A DNA stretch of 6,595 bases from the NCBI GenBank assembly GCA_046482825.1, contig JAWOEI010000133.1:1-6595 (forward strand), written 5' to 3'. The stretch is from M55B167 sp046482825. Lineage in GTDB: Bacteria > Verrucomicrobiota > Kiritimatiellia > RFP12 > UBA1067. Under the pieces are notes generated by a model that saw nothing but the letters and a program-made list of their open reading frames with translations, ran no database searches and was not told the origin of the DNA. A program made the position numbers and the translations under genes. Below are positions 1-6,006 of this stretch, in pieces (the first letter of the stretch is position 1; every line of letters starts with the position of its first letter).

Positions 1-704
1 GCAACAGCTGGTACGGTTCTTTGATGCCCGGTGATTATGCCTACCGCTACATGAAGATGGCGGGGGAGCTCTTTCCCGAAAGTGTTCTTCTGAACATCAA
101 CGATTATAGCAGCGACAAGCGTTATGTCAACCTGGTGAAGGATCTTCTTACCCGCGGCTGCCGCATTGATGTGGTTGGCTCTCAGATGCATCTGTTTAAA
201 CCCGAGGACTGTCTGAAGATCGGCGATGGTGAAAAGGGCAGGCGTCCAGTCAATTCACCGCAGCAGATCCGCGATACTATGAATCTTCTGTCGCAGCTAA
301 ACCGGCCGATTCATCTGAGTGAAATCACGATTACCTCTCCCGGTGACGATGAGCGCGGCAAGGCTATACAGGCGGTTGTGGCACGTAACCTCTATCGTAC
401 CTGGTTCAGCATCAAGCCTATGATGGGAATTACCTGGTGGAACGTGGTGGATGACTGCGGCGCTCCCGGTGAGCCGACTATCTCAGGAATCTTTACCCGT
501 GATATGCAGCCGAAACCGTCCTATTACGAGTTGAACAGGCTGATCAACGATGAGTGGAAAACACGCGAAACTCTCAAAGCTGGCCAAGATGGCACAGTGA
601 AGTTCCGGGGATTCAAAGGGAACTACCGCGTGACCTATAAAAATGCGGCGGGCAGTGAGCAGACAGCGGAATTTCATCTGTCCGAAGATGGCGACGGAGT
701 GTAG
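1..704 (+). CDS. GH10 endo-1,4-beta-xylanase, C-terminal part (5' end outside window)
   Basis: The gene enters from the left edge. The first complete codon is at base 3 and 233 residues follow to the TAG at 702-704. Family GH10 enzymes cleave internal beta-1,4-xylosidic bonds in xylan with retention of configuration. Visible GH10 landmarks, in order, are the strand motif NINDY (about bases 108-122), a GSQMH motif whose Gln (183-185) and His (189-191) match the conserved QxH, the nucleophile Glu in HLSEITI (Glu codon 321-323), and a late TWWNVVDD segment (about 432-455). The acid/base Glu must lie before the window. After the catalytic domain a short extension of about 45 residues (WKTRETLKAG, then FRGFKGNYRVT) looks like a small beta-rich appendage; such tails occur on GH10 proteins. 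The fold call is secure, but substrate specificity (xylan or a related glycan) is inferred from the family. An ATG at 24-26 is internal and not the start. The exported double GH13 gene follows 91 bases downstream. Confidence 0.88.
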   Translation, partial: NSWYGSLMPGDYAYRYMKMAGELFPESVLLNINDYSSDKRYVNLVKDLLTRGCRIDVVGSQMHLFKPEDCLKIGDGEKGRRPVNSPQQIRDTMNLLSQLNRPIHLSEITITSPGDDERGKAIQAVVARNLYRTWFSIKPMMGITWWNVVDDCGAPGEPTISGIFTRDMQPKPSYYELNRLINDEWKTRETLKAGQDGTVKFRGFKGNYRVTYKNAAGSEQTAEFHLSEDGDGV

Positions 705-708
705 AAAG

Positions 709-740
709 TGCGTGAGTGCGCAAATGCGTAAATGCGCAAA
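709..740. repeat. 8-bp tandem repeat, four units (TGCGYAAA type)
   Basis: Four contiguous octamers start 4 bases after the xylanase stop codon: TGCGTGAG, then TGCGCAAA, TGCGTAAA and TGCGCAAA. The last three differ only at the fifth base (C or T). There is no sign of coding. The word TGCGTAAA recurs twice in the promoter region before the MFS gene (3573-3580 and 3594-3601). Function is unknown: it may be a short variable-number repeat or a cluster of protein-binding sites. Confidence 0.75.
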
Positions 741-750
741 AGATTTGTCG

Positions 751-784
751 GTTGTGGGTCCACAGAGGCCACTATGTCCACAAA
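751..784. repeat. 9-bp degenerate repeat, GTCCACAAA type (copy A)
   Basis: Three nonamers in phase at 758-784: GTCCACAGA, GGCCACTAT and GTCCACAAA. Together with the 7 bases before them, 751-781 matches the spacer before the dehydrogenase gene (5159-5189) at 24 of 31 positions, in the same orientation. The last unit abuts the ribosome-binding site of the GH13 gene. This appears to be a dispersed intergenic element; its function is not known. Confidence 0.65.
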
Positions 785-789
785 AGGGA
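785..789 (+). promoter_or_regulatory. Shine-Dalgarno site that fixes the GH13 start
   Basis: AGGGA lies 6 bases before the ATG at 796. The reading frame is open back to 643, but only the ATG at 796 has a ribosome site at correct spacing and places the signal peptide at the N-terminus. An earlier start would bury that signal peptide inside the protein. Confidence 0.8.
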
Positions 790-795
790 ACAACA

Positions 796-3519
796 ATGAA
801 AAAAAAGCTTATTCTTTTAATCGGTTTGCTCGCCTCTGCCTCCGGCCTTAGTGCCGCGGAAAAACAGGAAGAGCTCGCGAAACCGGTCACTGAGTTTGTT
901 AAGCAGAGCGTGATCTACCAGATCCACCCGCGTGTTTTCTCGAAAGAGGGAACGCTTAAGGCTGTGGAGAAGCGGTTGCCGCAATTGGCGGAGCTGGGTG
1001 TTGACATTCTTTATGTCCTGCCGATATTTGTCTCTGATCCGGATACGGATCGCTCCGGCTGGAGTTCAAGCCAGAAGGCCTCTGGCATGAACAACCCGCG
1101 TAATCCCTACCGGATGAAGGATTACTATCATGTCGACCCGGAATACGGGACGGATCAGGATCTGAAGGAGTTTGTCAGCCGTGCGCACAAGCTGGGCATG
1201 AAGGTAATGCTGGATATGGTTTTCTATCATTGCGGCCCCAATGCGGTTTTTCTGAAGGACCATCCGGATTTCGTAAAACGCAATAAAGATGGCAGTATTG
1301 ATACAGGACACTGGAACTTTCCTGTTCTGAATCACGCTAATCCCGAACTGCGTGAGTATCTGATCCGTAATATGGAATACTGGGCAGAAGATTTCAGTGT
1401 TGACGGTTTCCGGGCGGATGTTGCTGGTGCGGTTCCGCTTGATTTCTGGGAAACCGCCCGGGAACGCCTGGAGAAAATCAATCCTGATGTTATTATGCTT
1501 GCTGAAGGTTTCAGAAAAAACAATCAGCTCAAAGCCTTTGATCTGGATTACAGCTTTTCGTGGTACCGGACACTTCAATCAGTTTATCTGAAGGAAAAAC
1601 CCGTATCGGCGATACGTGATACCTGGAAGCGTACGAACAAAGCAGCTCTTCCCGGCGCGCGATTTATCCACTATTTGGAGAGTCATGACACCACCTGCAA
1701 AACTCTTGATTGGAAACGTCCGAACAAAATATGGGGACCGGATCTGGTGGATACCGCTCTTGTTCTGAATTTCTCTGTTGACGGTGTGCCCTGGCTCTAT
1801 AACGGGCAGGAAGTCGCCGATACATCCCGTCACAATATCCATGCTGTTAAGGGATCAATGGTTATCGACTGGGCGAATGGCGATACGCCGCGTGGTAAAG
1901 AACGTTTTGAACTCTGCCAGAAACTCTGTAGATTGCGCCACACAGAAAAAACACTGACACATGGCGACTTGATATGGCTGGAGAACAGCGCTCCGGATAA
2001 GGTGATCTCTTTTCTGCGGACAACTGATTCCGAGCAAATATTTGTTCTTATAAATATGACCAAACAGGACCTTACAGTTGAAGTGACATTGCCTTTTGAA
2101 AAGGAAATCACTTTCAACACTCTGCTTCTCCGGAATGTAACAACTTTGAAAAATGCGGATAATGTGAAAACACTGGAGATAAAGGGCTGCGGCTTCTATG
2201 CTGGCAAGTTCAGAAAACCGCTTAATCAAAGGCACGCACGCGTTTCACCCGACTGGATACACGACGGCATTATGTATCAGATTCAGCCGCGGGCATTTGT
2301 CAGAGGTTCCAGACTGAATGATATGGCGAAGAAGATCCCGGAGCTGGCCGAGATGGGTGTCAACATCCTCTATATGTGTCCGGTTTTTGTTTCGGATGAT
2401 GACCCCGAAGGCTGGAGCCCGCGTCAGAAGAAGTCCGGCACAAACAATCCGCGCAATCCATACCGGATGAAGGATTATTACCATGTTGATCCTGAGTACG
2501 GAACAGATGCCGACCTTAAAAACTTCGTCAAGGCCGCGCACAGACATGACATGCGTGTCATGCTGGATATGGTTTATCTGCATTGTGGACCGAATGCTGT
2601 TTTTCTCAAAGATCATCCGGATTTCGTCAAGCGGGATAAGGATGGAAAGATTATCGTTCACCGGTGGGGTTTTCCCGCCATCAACATGGATAATCCTGAG
2701 TTGCGGGAGTATCTCTGGGCAAACATGGAATATTGGGTAACGGATTTTGATGTGGACGGTTTCAGAACTGATGTCGCTGATGCTATACCGCTTGATTTCT
2801 GGGAAACGGCAAGAAAACGCCTGCAGAAAATACGTCCGGATATAGGAATGCTGGCAGAGGGAACCCGCCCGGAAAACCAGCTGAAAGCTTATGACCTCTG
2901 CTATGGCTGGCATAAAAACTATAAGAAATGGAATGATGCGACGAAGATTCGTGAGGCATGGGAGACAATGTTCAACAGCCGGCCTGAAGGCGGTGCCAAA
3001 TTTATCCGGTTTATCGACAACCATGATTTTGCAAACGACGATTATGACAATCGTGTGGAAAAACGCTGGGGATTCAAACGGGTCAATGTGGCCCTGGTTG
3101 GTCTCTTCACCCTGGATGGTGTTCCGATGATCTACAACGGACAGGAGGTATGTGACAAGGCGCGTCACTCCATATTCGGGCAGATGCCTATCGACTGGGC
3201 CAATGCCGGAACCAGGGAGGGCCGGGCCCGGCGGCAGTTCTGCACCGAGCTATGTAAAATGCGTAAATCCAGGAAGGCATTGCGTCGCGGAGATGTGAAC
3301 TGGATTGATAACAATGCTCCCGCTGAAGTGCTCTCTTTTGTGCGCAGCTGCGACGATGAAGAAATTTTGTCGGTCAGCAACCTCAGTGACAAAGAGATAA
3401 AGCTTACTCTCAAAGGGGTTGACGGTTCCTTTAATCCGCTTATGGTTGAGGGGGCCGAAGGTGATGCTGCCGGGGGATTTACTTTGGAGCCCTACGGTTT
3501 CTTTGTCGGAGAATTGTAG
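796..3519 (+). CDS. Exported protein with two tandem GH13 (alpha-amylase family) catalytic modules
   Basis: This 907-residue protein starts with a signal peptide: MKKK, a hydrophobic stretch LILLIGLLASASGL, and a likely signal peptidase I cut after LSA (residue 20). There is no lipobox. Two complete GH13 barrels follow. Module 1 (about 38-472) shows region I D140-MVFYH-145, region II GFRAD with nucleophile D208, region III LAEG with acid/base E237, and region IV SHD with D298. Module 2 (about 491-907) shows region I D591-MVYLH-596, GFRTD with nucleophile D659, LAEG with E688, and NHD with D744. Each barrel is followed by a beta-sandwich-like C-terminal stretch, and an 18-residue linker joins the modules. 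GH13 enzymes hydrolyse or rearrange alpha-glucosidic bonds, so starch, glycogen or alpha-glucan oligosaccharides are the likely substrates, acting outside the cytoplasm; the exact specificity cannot be read. Most single GH13 amylases are roughly half this length. The module offset is 451 residues at all catalytic positions up to E688. Module 1 has Ser in place of the usual Asn in region IV. The position after a GH10 xylanase gene suggests one polysaccharide-degradation cluster. Confidence 0.9.
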   Translation: MKKKLILLIGLLASASGLSAAEKQEELAKPVTEFVKQSVIYQIHPRVFSKEGTLKAVEKRLPQLAELGVDILYVLPIFVSDPDTDRSGWSSSQKASGMNNPRNPYRMKDYYHVDPEYGTDQDLKEFVSRAHKLGMKVMLDMVFYHCGPNAVFLKDHPDFVKRNKDGSIDTGHWNFPVLNHANPELREYLIRNMEYWAEDFSVDGFRADVAGAVPLDFWETARERLEKINPDVIMLAEGFRKNNQLKAFDLDYSFSWYRTLQSVYLKEKPVSAIRDTWKRTNKAALPGARFIHYLESHDTTCKTLDWKRPNKIWGPDLVDTALVLNFSVDGVPWLYNGQEVADTSRHNIHAVKGSMVIDWANGDTPRGKERFELCQKLCRLRHTEKTLTHGDLIWLENSAPDKVISFLRTTDSEQIFVLINMTKQDLTVEVTLPFEKEITFNTLLLRNVTTLKNADNVKTLEIKGCGFYAGKFRKPLNQRHARVSPDWIHDGIMYQIQPRAFVRGSRLNDMAKKIPELAEMGVNILYMCPVFVSDDDPEGWSPRQKKSGTNNPRNPYRMKDYYHVDPEYGTDADLKNFVKAAHRHDMRVMLDMVYLHCGPNAVFLKDHPDFVKRDKDGKIIVHRWGFPAINMDNPELREYLWANMEYWVTDFDVDGFRTDVADAIPLDFWETARKRLQKIRPDIGMLAEGTRPENQLKAYDLCYGWHKNYKKWNDATKIREAWETMFNSRPEGGAKFIRFIDNHDFANDDYDNRVEKRWGFKRVNVALVGLFTLDGVPMIYNGQEVCDKARHSIFGQMPIDWANAGTREGRARRQFCTELCKMRKSRKALRRGDVNWIDNNAPAEVLSFVRSCDDEEILSVSNLSDKEIKLTLKGVDGSFNPLMVEGAEGDAAGGFTLEPYGFFVGEL
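907..2211 (+). repeat. GH13 internal duplication, module 1
   Basis: This segment (residues 38-472) is the first copy of an intragenic duplication. Long stretches are identical in protein to copy 2, such as NNPRNPYRMKDYYHVDPEYG (from residue 99) and CGPNAVFLKDHPDFVKR. At DNA level the copies differ mainly at third codon positions, although 20 bases at 1435-1454 match 2788-2807 exactly. This suggests an old duplication kept under purifying selection. Confidence 0.9.
2266..3516 (+). repeat. GH13 internal duplication, module 2
   Basis: This segment (residues 491-907) is the second copy. It aligns with module 1 from GIMYQIQPRAF (module 1: SVIYQIHPRVF) to EPYGFFVGEL (module 1: KGCGFYAGKF). It is about 18 residues shorter than module 1: two are lost near residue 535, about five between the region III Glu and region IV, and most of the rest lie beyond region IV. 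All four catalytic regions are intact and closer to the family consensus than in module 1 (NHD rather than SHD). Confidence 0.9.
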
Positions 3520-3570
3520 GCAGGATGTCTTCACCCGGCGCAACCAGCTTTATTAAAAAGCAGCAATATG

Positions 3571-3601
3571 TTTGCGTAAATTCTATATTTTTTTGCGTAA
3601 A
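3571..3601. promoter_or_regulatory. Putative tandem operator: direct repeat TTTGCGTAAA x2, 21 bp apart
   Basis: TTTGCGTAAA occurs at 3571-3580 and again at 3592-3601. The 21-base offset is about two helical turns, so both copies face the same side of the DNA. The downstream copy overlaps the -35 region and runs into a small inverted repeat, GCGT-AA-ACGC (3595-3604), of the kind bound by LacI-type regulators. Binding by any regulator is inferred, and the related octamer array at 709-740 leaves open that this is only a repeat remnant. Confidence 0.45.
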
Positions 3602-3620
3602 CGCCGTTAGTTGCTATAAT
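3592..3620 (+). promoter_or_regulatory. Extended -10 sigma70-type promoter for the MFS gene
   Basis: A perfect -10 hexamer TATAAT (3615-3620) is preceded by TGC, giving the extended TGnTATAAT form. The -35 region is poor (TTTGCG, 3592-3597, with 17-base spacing), as is usual for extended -10 promoters. Transcription would begin near 3627 and leave a leader of about 205 bases before the MFS start codon at 3833. That leader contains the structured element. The overlap of the direct repeat with the -35 region suggests repression or activation at this point. Confidence 0.65.
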
Positions 3621-3651
3621 TTCGACTTCTGTTGTGAAAAACAAGAAATTG

Positions 3652-3750
3652 AAGTGTAGTAGCCGTTCTATGAACGGCATTGTGTCGTTCACCAGGCTTC
3701 GTCCCGCAAACGAAACTACGCCGTGGCACGGCAGAGCGACTACTACACTT
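3652..3750. repeat. Palindrome-rich element with perfect 11-bp terminal inverted repeats (structured leader or MITE/REP-like)
   Basis: AAGTGTAGTAG (3652-3662) is exactly complementary to CTACTACACTT (3740-3750), enclosing three smaller hairpins: GCCGTTC-TAT-GAACGGC (3662-3678, its first base shared with the outer stem), TTCGT/ACGAA with a 7-base loop (3698-3714; TCGTT 3685-3689 with AACGA 3709-3713 is an alternative), and GCCG-TGGCA-CGGC (3720-3732). As RNA this would fold as a multibranch structure closed by the 11-bp stem, inside the leader of the MFS transcript. As DNA it resembles a small non-autonomous repeat element such as a REP or MITE. No target-site duplication is visible. No known riboswitch, tRNA or other RNA family was recognised. 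Confidence 0.6.
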
Positions 3751-3820
3751 GGGGTGCGGGTGAAACTCGTGTTAGCACATTTTACGGTAATTGCAGTAAT
3801 CTACAAATACTCATTAAATG

Positions 3821-3826
3821 AGAGGA
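3821..3826 (+). promoter_or_regulatory. Shine-Dalgarno site that fixes the MFS start
   Basis: AGAGGA ends 6 bases before the ATG at 3833, so that codon is the start. The upstream in-frame ATG at 3818 overlaps this site and has no ribosome site of its own. The first bases of the site form one arm of a small inverted repeat (CTCATT-A-AATGAG, 3810-3822), which could partly mask it. Confidence 0.75.
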
Positions 3827-3832
3827 CTGAGA

Positions 3833-5098
3833 ATGTATTCGGAAAACAAGAAAATCGAGGGCGAGGCCCTTCCTTCATATAAATGGCTATTGGTGGTTCT
3901 GCTGTGGGTCGCGTTTTTTCTGCATCAGGGAAATCGCCAGATTTACAATGCGGTGCTTCCCCTGATTCAGGATGCCTTGAATCTGAGCGATACCCAGGCG
4001 GGACTGGTGCAGACGGTCTTTACAGCTATATATGGCGTCTGCGTGCCGCTGGCCGGATTTCTGGGCGACCGCATGCGGCGCAAAAAGCAGGTTCTGATCA
4101 GTATTATTGTGTTCAGTACCGGCACTCTGCTCACTGGTCTTGGCGGTGGTCTGCTGGCTTTCGTGGTCTTTTACGGCATGGCGACCGGTGCCGGCGAGGC
4201 TTTTTACTATCCGCCAGCGACTTCGTTACTGGGACGCTTTCACGATAAAAGCCGTGCCATGGCTCTCTCAATCCACCAGACGGCACTCTATGCCGGTATA
4301 ACCTTCAGCGGGTTCTTTTCCGCCTACATAGGGCATCGCTGGGGTTGGCGCATGCCCTTCTTCCTCTTTGGCGGCGCCGGTGTTTTGTGGGCCTTTGTTC
4401 TGCTGATATTCATGCGCAACACACCCAACGAGAAGCATGCCGACGGGGCCGTTCGTATGCCGGTGGGCAAGACCATTAAACATATCCTTGGCAAGCGTTC
4501 TGCCATTATGCTGGCACTGGCTTTCGGTTGTATGGTTTACGTGAATGTCGGATTTCATACCTGGATGCCCACCTATCTCAACCAGAATCTTGACCTTCCG
4601 CTGGAGAAAGCAGGGTTTTCTTCGGTGTTCTATCACTACATCTGTGCTTTCTTCGGCGTGCTCATCGGCGGTAAGCTGACCGACCGATGGGCTTTGAAAC
4701 GCAAGACGGTCCGTTTTGAAGCCAATGCATTGGGTCTTCTGCTGGGGGCGCCTTTCATCTTCGGCATGTCGCAGACCGGGTCCCCGAAAATCTGCTTCCT
4801 GATGATGGGAATCTTCGGAATATTTCGCGGCATCTATGATTCCAATCTCTTTGCATCACTCTTCGATGTCATTAAACCGCAGTACCGCGCTTCGGCAACC
4901 GGCTTGATGCTTTCTTTCGCCTTTTTGATTGGTGCTTTCTCGCCGACTGTTCTGGGTATGATGAAAACCAGCCTCGGGCTTTCCGCCGGACTTGCTTCAC
5001 TGGCAGCTTTCTATGTGCTGGGGGGGGTAATCATTCTGATAGGGCGTTCGCTGTGGTTTAAGACTGATCACGCCGATGCCGAGGATATCTACGATTGA
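3833..5098 (+). CDS. Major facilitator superfamily (MFS) permease, probably sugar or sugar-acid uptake
   Basis: This 421-residue integral membrane protein has the usual MFS length and about 12 hydrophobic segments (approximately 17-32, 54-74, 86-104, 106-127, 144-166, 173-193, 222-240, 262-280, 296-312, 318-336, 353-373, 383-408). A hallmark MFS motif A lies between segments 2 and 3 (G75-FLGDRMRRKKQ), with its half-molecule counterpart between segments 8 and 9 (GGKLTDRWALKRK, about 279-291). The polar loop at about 195-221 fits the central cytoplasmic loop, and both ends are hydrophilic and probably cytoplasmic. MFS proteins are secondary transporters driven by ion gradients. The substrate cannot be read from sequence; placement between secreted glycosidases and a dehydrogenase suggests a mono- or oligosaccharide or a sugar acid. 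The gene has its own extended -10 promoter and a long structured leader, so it is probably controlled separately from the GH13 gene. The dehydrogenase gene follows after 121 bases. Confidence 0.88.
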   Translation: MYSENKKIEGEALPSYKWLLVVLLWVAFFLHQGNRQIYNAVLPLIQDALNLSDTQAGLVQTVFTAIYGVCVPLAGFLGDRMRRKKQVLISIIVFSTGTLLTGLGGGLLAFVVFYGMATGAGEAFYYPPATSLLGRFHDKSRAMALSIHQTALYAGITFSGFFSAYIGHRWGWRMPFFLFGGAGVLWAFVLLIFMRNTPNEKHADGAVRMPVGKTIKHILGKRSAIMLALAFGCMVYVNVGFHTWMPTYLNQNLDLPLEKAGFSSVFYHYICAFFGVLIGGKLTDRWALKRKTVRFEANALGLLLGAPFIFGMSQTGSPKICFLMMGIFGIFRGIYDSNLFASLFDVIKPQYRASATGLMLSFAFLIGAFSPTVLGMMKTSLGLSAGLASLAAFYVLGGVIILIGRSLWFKTDHADAEDIYD

Positions 5099-5101
5099 GA
5101 A

Positions 5102-5155
5102 GTTGAAAAGGTTAAATAGGTTCAAATAGTTGAAGAGGTTTTTGCAGTTGAAGTG
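5102..5155. repeat. 9-bp degenerate tandem repeat, GTTGAAAAG type, six units
   Basis: Six contiguous nonamers, each beginning GTT, start 3 bases after the MFS stop codon. Examples are GTTGAAAAG (5102-5110), GTTAAATAG (5111-5119) and GTTGAAGAG (5129-5137). The fifth unit (5138-5146) has decayed most. The spacer is non-coding. The degree of divergence suggests an old array no longer being homogenised. Confidence 0.65.
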
Positions 5156-5158
5156 CGA

Positions 5159-5192
5159 GTGTTGGGTCCACAAAGTCAACTTCGTCCACCAG
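5159..5192. repeat. 9-bp degenerate repeat, GTCCACAAA type (copy B)
   Basis: Three nonamers at 5166-5192: GTCCACAAA, GTCAACTTC and GTCCACCAG. The block 5159-5189 matches 751-781, before the GH13 gene, at 24 of 31 positions, in the same orientation and again just ahead of a ribosome site. Each copy is preceded by a different short tandem repeat. Function is unknown. Confidence 0.65.
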
Positions 5193-5219
5193 CAATAAGC
5201 TATTGTAGAAGGTAATACT

Positions 5220-5996
5220 ATGAATGATAAAGAAAAAGATATGTTTTCGATGAAAGGTCGGACTGCCCTGATAACAGGTTCAGCACGCGGAATAGGTCAT
5301 GGAATCGCATTGGCTTTCGCCGAGTTCGGTGCAACAGTGGTTCTTCATGATATCTGTATGGATAACGCGCTTGAAAAAGCATTGGCCGATGTACGCGCAT
5401 TCTCTCCCGACAGTGTGGCTGTGACCGGAGATCTTGCAGTGCAGGGCATGGGAAGAAAAATTGTTGAGGATGCCGTTGCTATGACAGCTTATCCCGATGT
5501 TGTCATCGCCAATGCCTCAGTCCAGATGCGCAAGTCCTGGCTGGATGTGACACCGGAAGATGCTCTTCTGCAGATGCAGGTGAATTTTCATGCAACGCTG
5601 CAGATGTTTCAGGCAGCCTATCCCGGCATGAAAGAGAAGGGATGGGGACGCATGGTTACTATCGGCAGTGTCCAGGAACGTAAGCCTCATATGGAAATGC
5701 CTGTTTATGCGGCCAGCAAGTCAGCTCTGGAAAATCTGGTACGCAACCTTTCCAGGGTTGTTGCTCCTGAGGGTATCACTGTCAATAATATATCTCCGGG
5801 AGTTTTTCATACATCCCGCAATCAAAAAGCGCTCGGCGATCCTGAATATGCGGAGAAAGTACGCAGCTGGATTCCTATACGCGATTTTGCCGAGCCCCGG
5901 GATGCGGCAGGAACCGCTCTTCTGATCTGTTCACAGGCCGGACGCTATATCAACGGTGCCACCTTTGCTGTCGATGGGGGCATGGCGGTTATGTGA
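5220..5996 (+). CDS. Short-chain dehydrogenase/reductase (SDR), NAD-type, probably sugar or sugar-acid oxidoreductase
   Basis: This 258-residue cytoplasmic protein has the length and motifs of a classical SDR. The cofactor motif TGSARGIG is at 19-26, an acidic residue closes the second strand (VVLHD, D44), an Asp-Leu pair binds adenine (D71), and the usual NNAG is present as ANAS (97-100). The catalytic tetrad is N122, S150, Y163 and K167 (Ser to Tyr spacing 13, YxxxK intact), followed by PG (193-194) and a C-terminal VDGG (251-254). Asp at position 44 favours NAD(H) over NADP(H) in this family. The opening MFSMKGRTALITG resembles gluconate 5-dehydrogenase and KduD-type enzymes, but family-level similarity does not settle the substrate, and a 3-oxoacyl-ACP reductase-like role is possible. 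The start is supported by AAGG (5209-5212), 7 bases before the ATG. Its place after the transporter suggests it processes the imported compound. No separate promoter is evident, so co-transcription with the MFS gene is likely. Confidence 0.88.
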   Translation: MNDKEKDMFSMKGRTALITGSARGIGHGIALAFAEFGATVVLHDICMDNALEKALADVRAFSPDSVAVTGDLAVQGMGRKIVEDAVAMTAYPDVVIANASVQMRKSWLDVTPEDALLQMQVNFHATLQMFQAAYPGMKEKGWGRMVTIGSVQERKPHMEMPVYAASKSALENLVRNLSRVVAPEGITVNNISPGVFHTSRNQKALGDPEYAEKVRSWIPIRDFAEPRDAAGTALLICSQAGRYINGATFAVDGGMAVM

Positions 5997-6006
5997 TAAG
6001 AAGTGA

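Larger units (their letters stand above)
3520..3832. other. Non-coding regulatory spacer between the GH13 and MFS genes
   Basis: This is the longest gene-free stretch (313 bases). It holds a weak hairpin without a clear U-tract (GCTTT 3547-3551 with AAAGC 3557-3561; not convincing as a terminator), a 10-bp direct repeat, an extended -10 promoter, a palindrome-rich element, and a small inverted repeat (CTCATT-A-AATGAG, 3810-3822) touching the ribosome site. An 82-codon open frame at 3634-3882 crosses the structured element and overlaps the MFS start in another frame. It resembles nothing and is not accepted as a gene. Confidence 0.7.

Noticed and set aside
643..795. N-terminal extension of the GH13 protein back to 643
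   Set aside because: It would overlap the xylanase gene, translate the repeat spacer and place the signal peptide internally. The ATG at 796 has a proper ribosome site.
2245..3168. Long minus-strand open frame (307 codons) opposite GH13 module 2
   Set aside because: It is antisense to a gene with intact catalytic motifs. A similar antisense frame at 1066-1578 mirrors module 1, which shows that both are reflections of the duplication. No family was recognised.
3547..3561. Rho-independent terminator after the GH13 gene
   Set aside because: The stem is only 5 weak base pairs (GCTTT/AAAGC) and no U-tract follows.
3634..3882. 82-codon + strand open frame across the structured element
   Set aside because: It starts within the leader without a ribosome site, its sequence is dictated by the palindromes, and it overlaps the true MFS start in a different frame.
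3883..4248. 121-codon + strand open frame inside the MFS gene
   Set aside because: It is an alternative frame of a gene whose own frame gives a full-length 12-segment transporter with motif A. No ribosome site or family match is seen.
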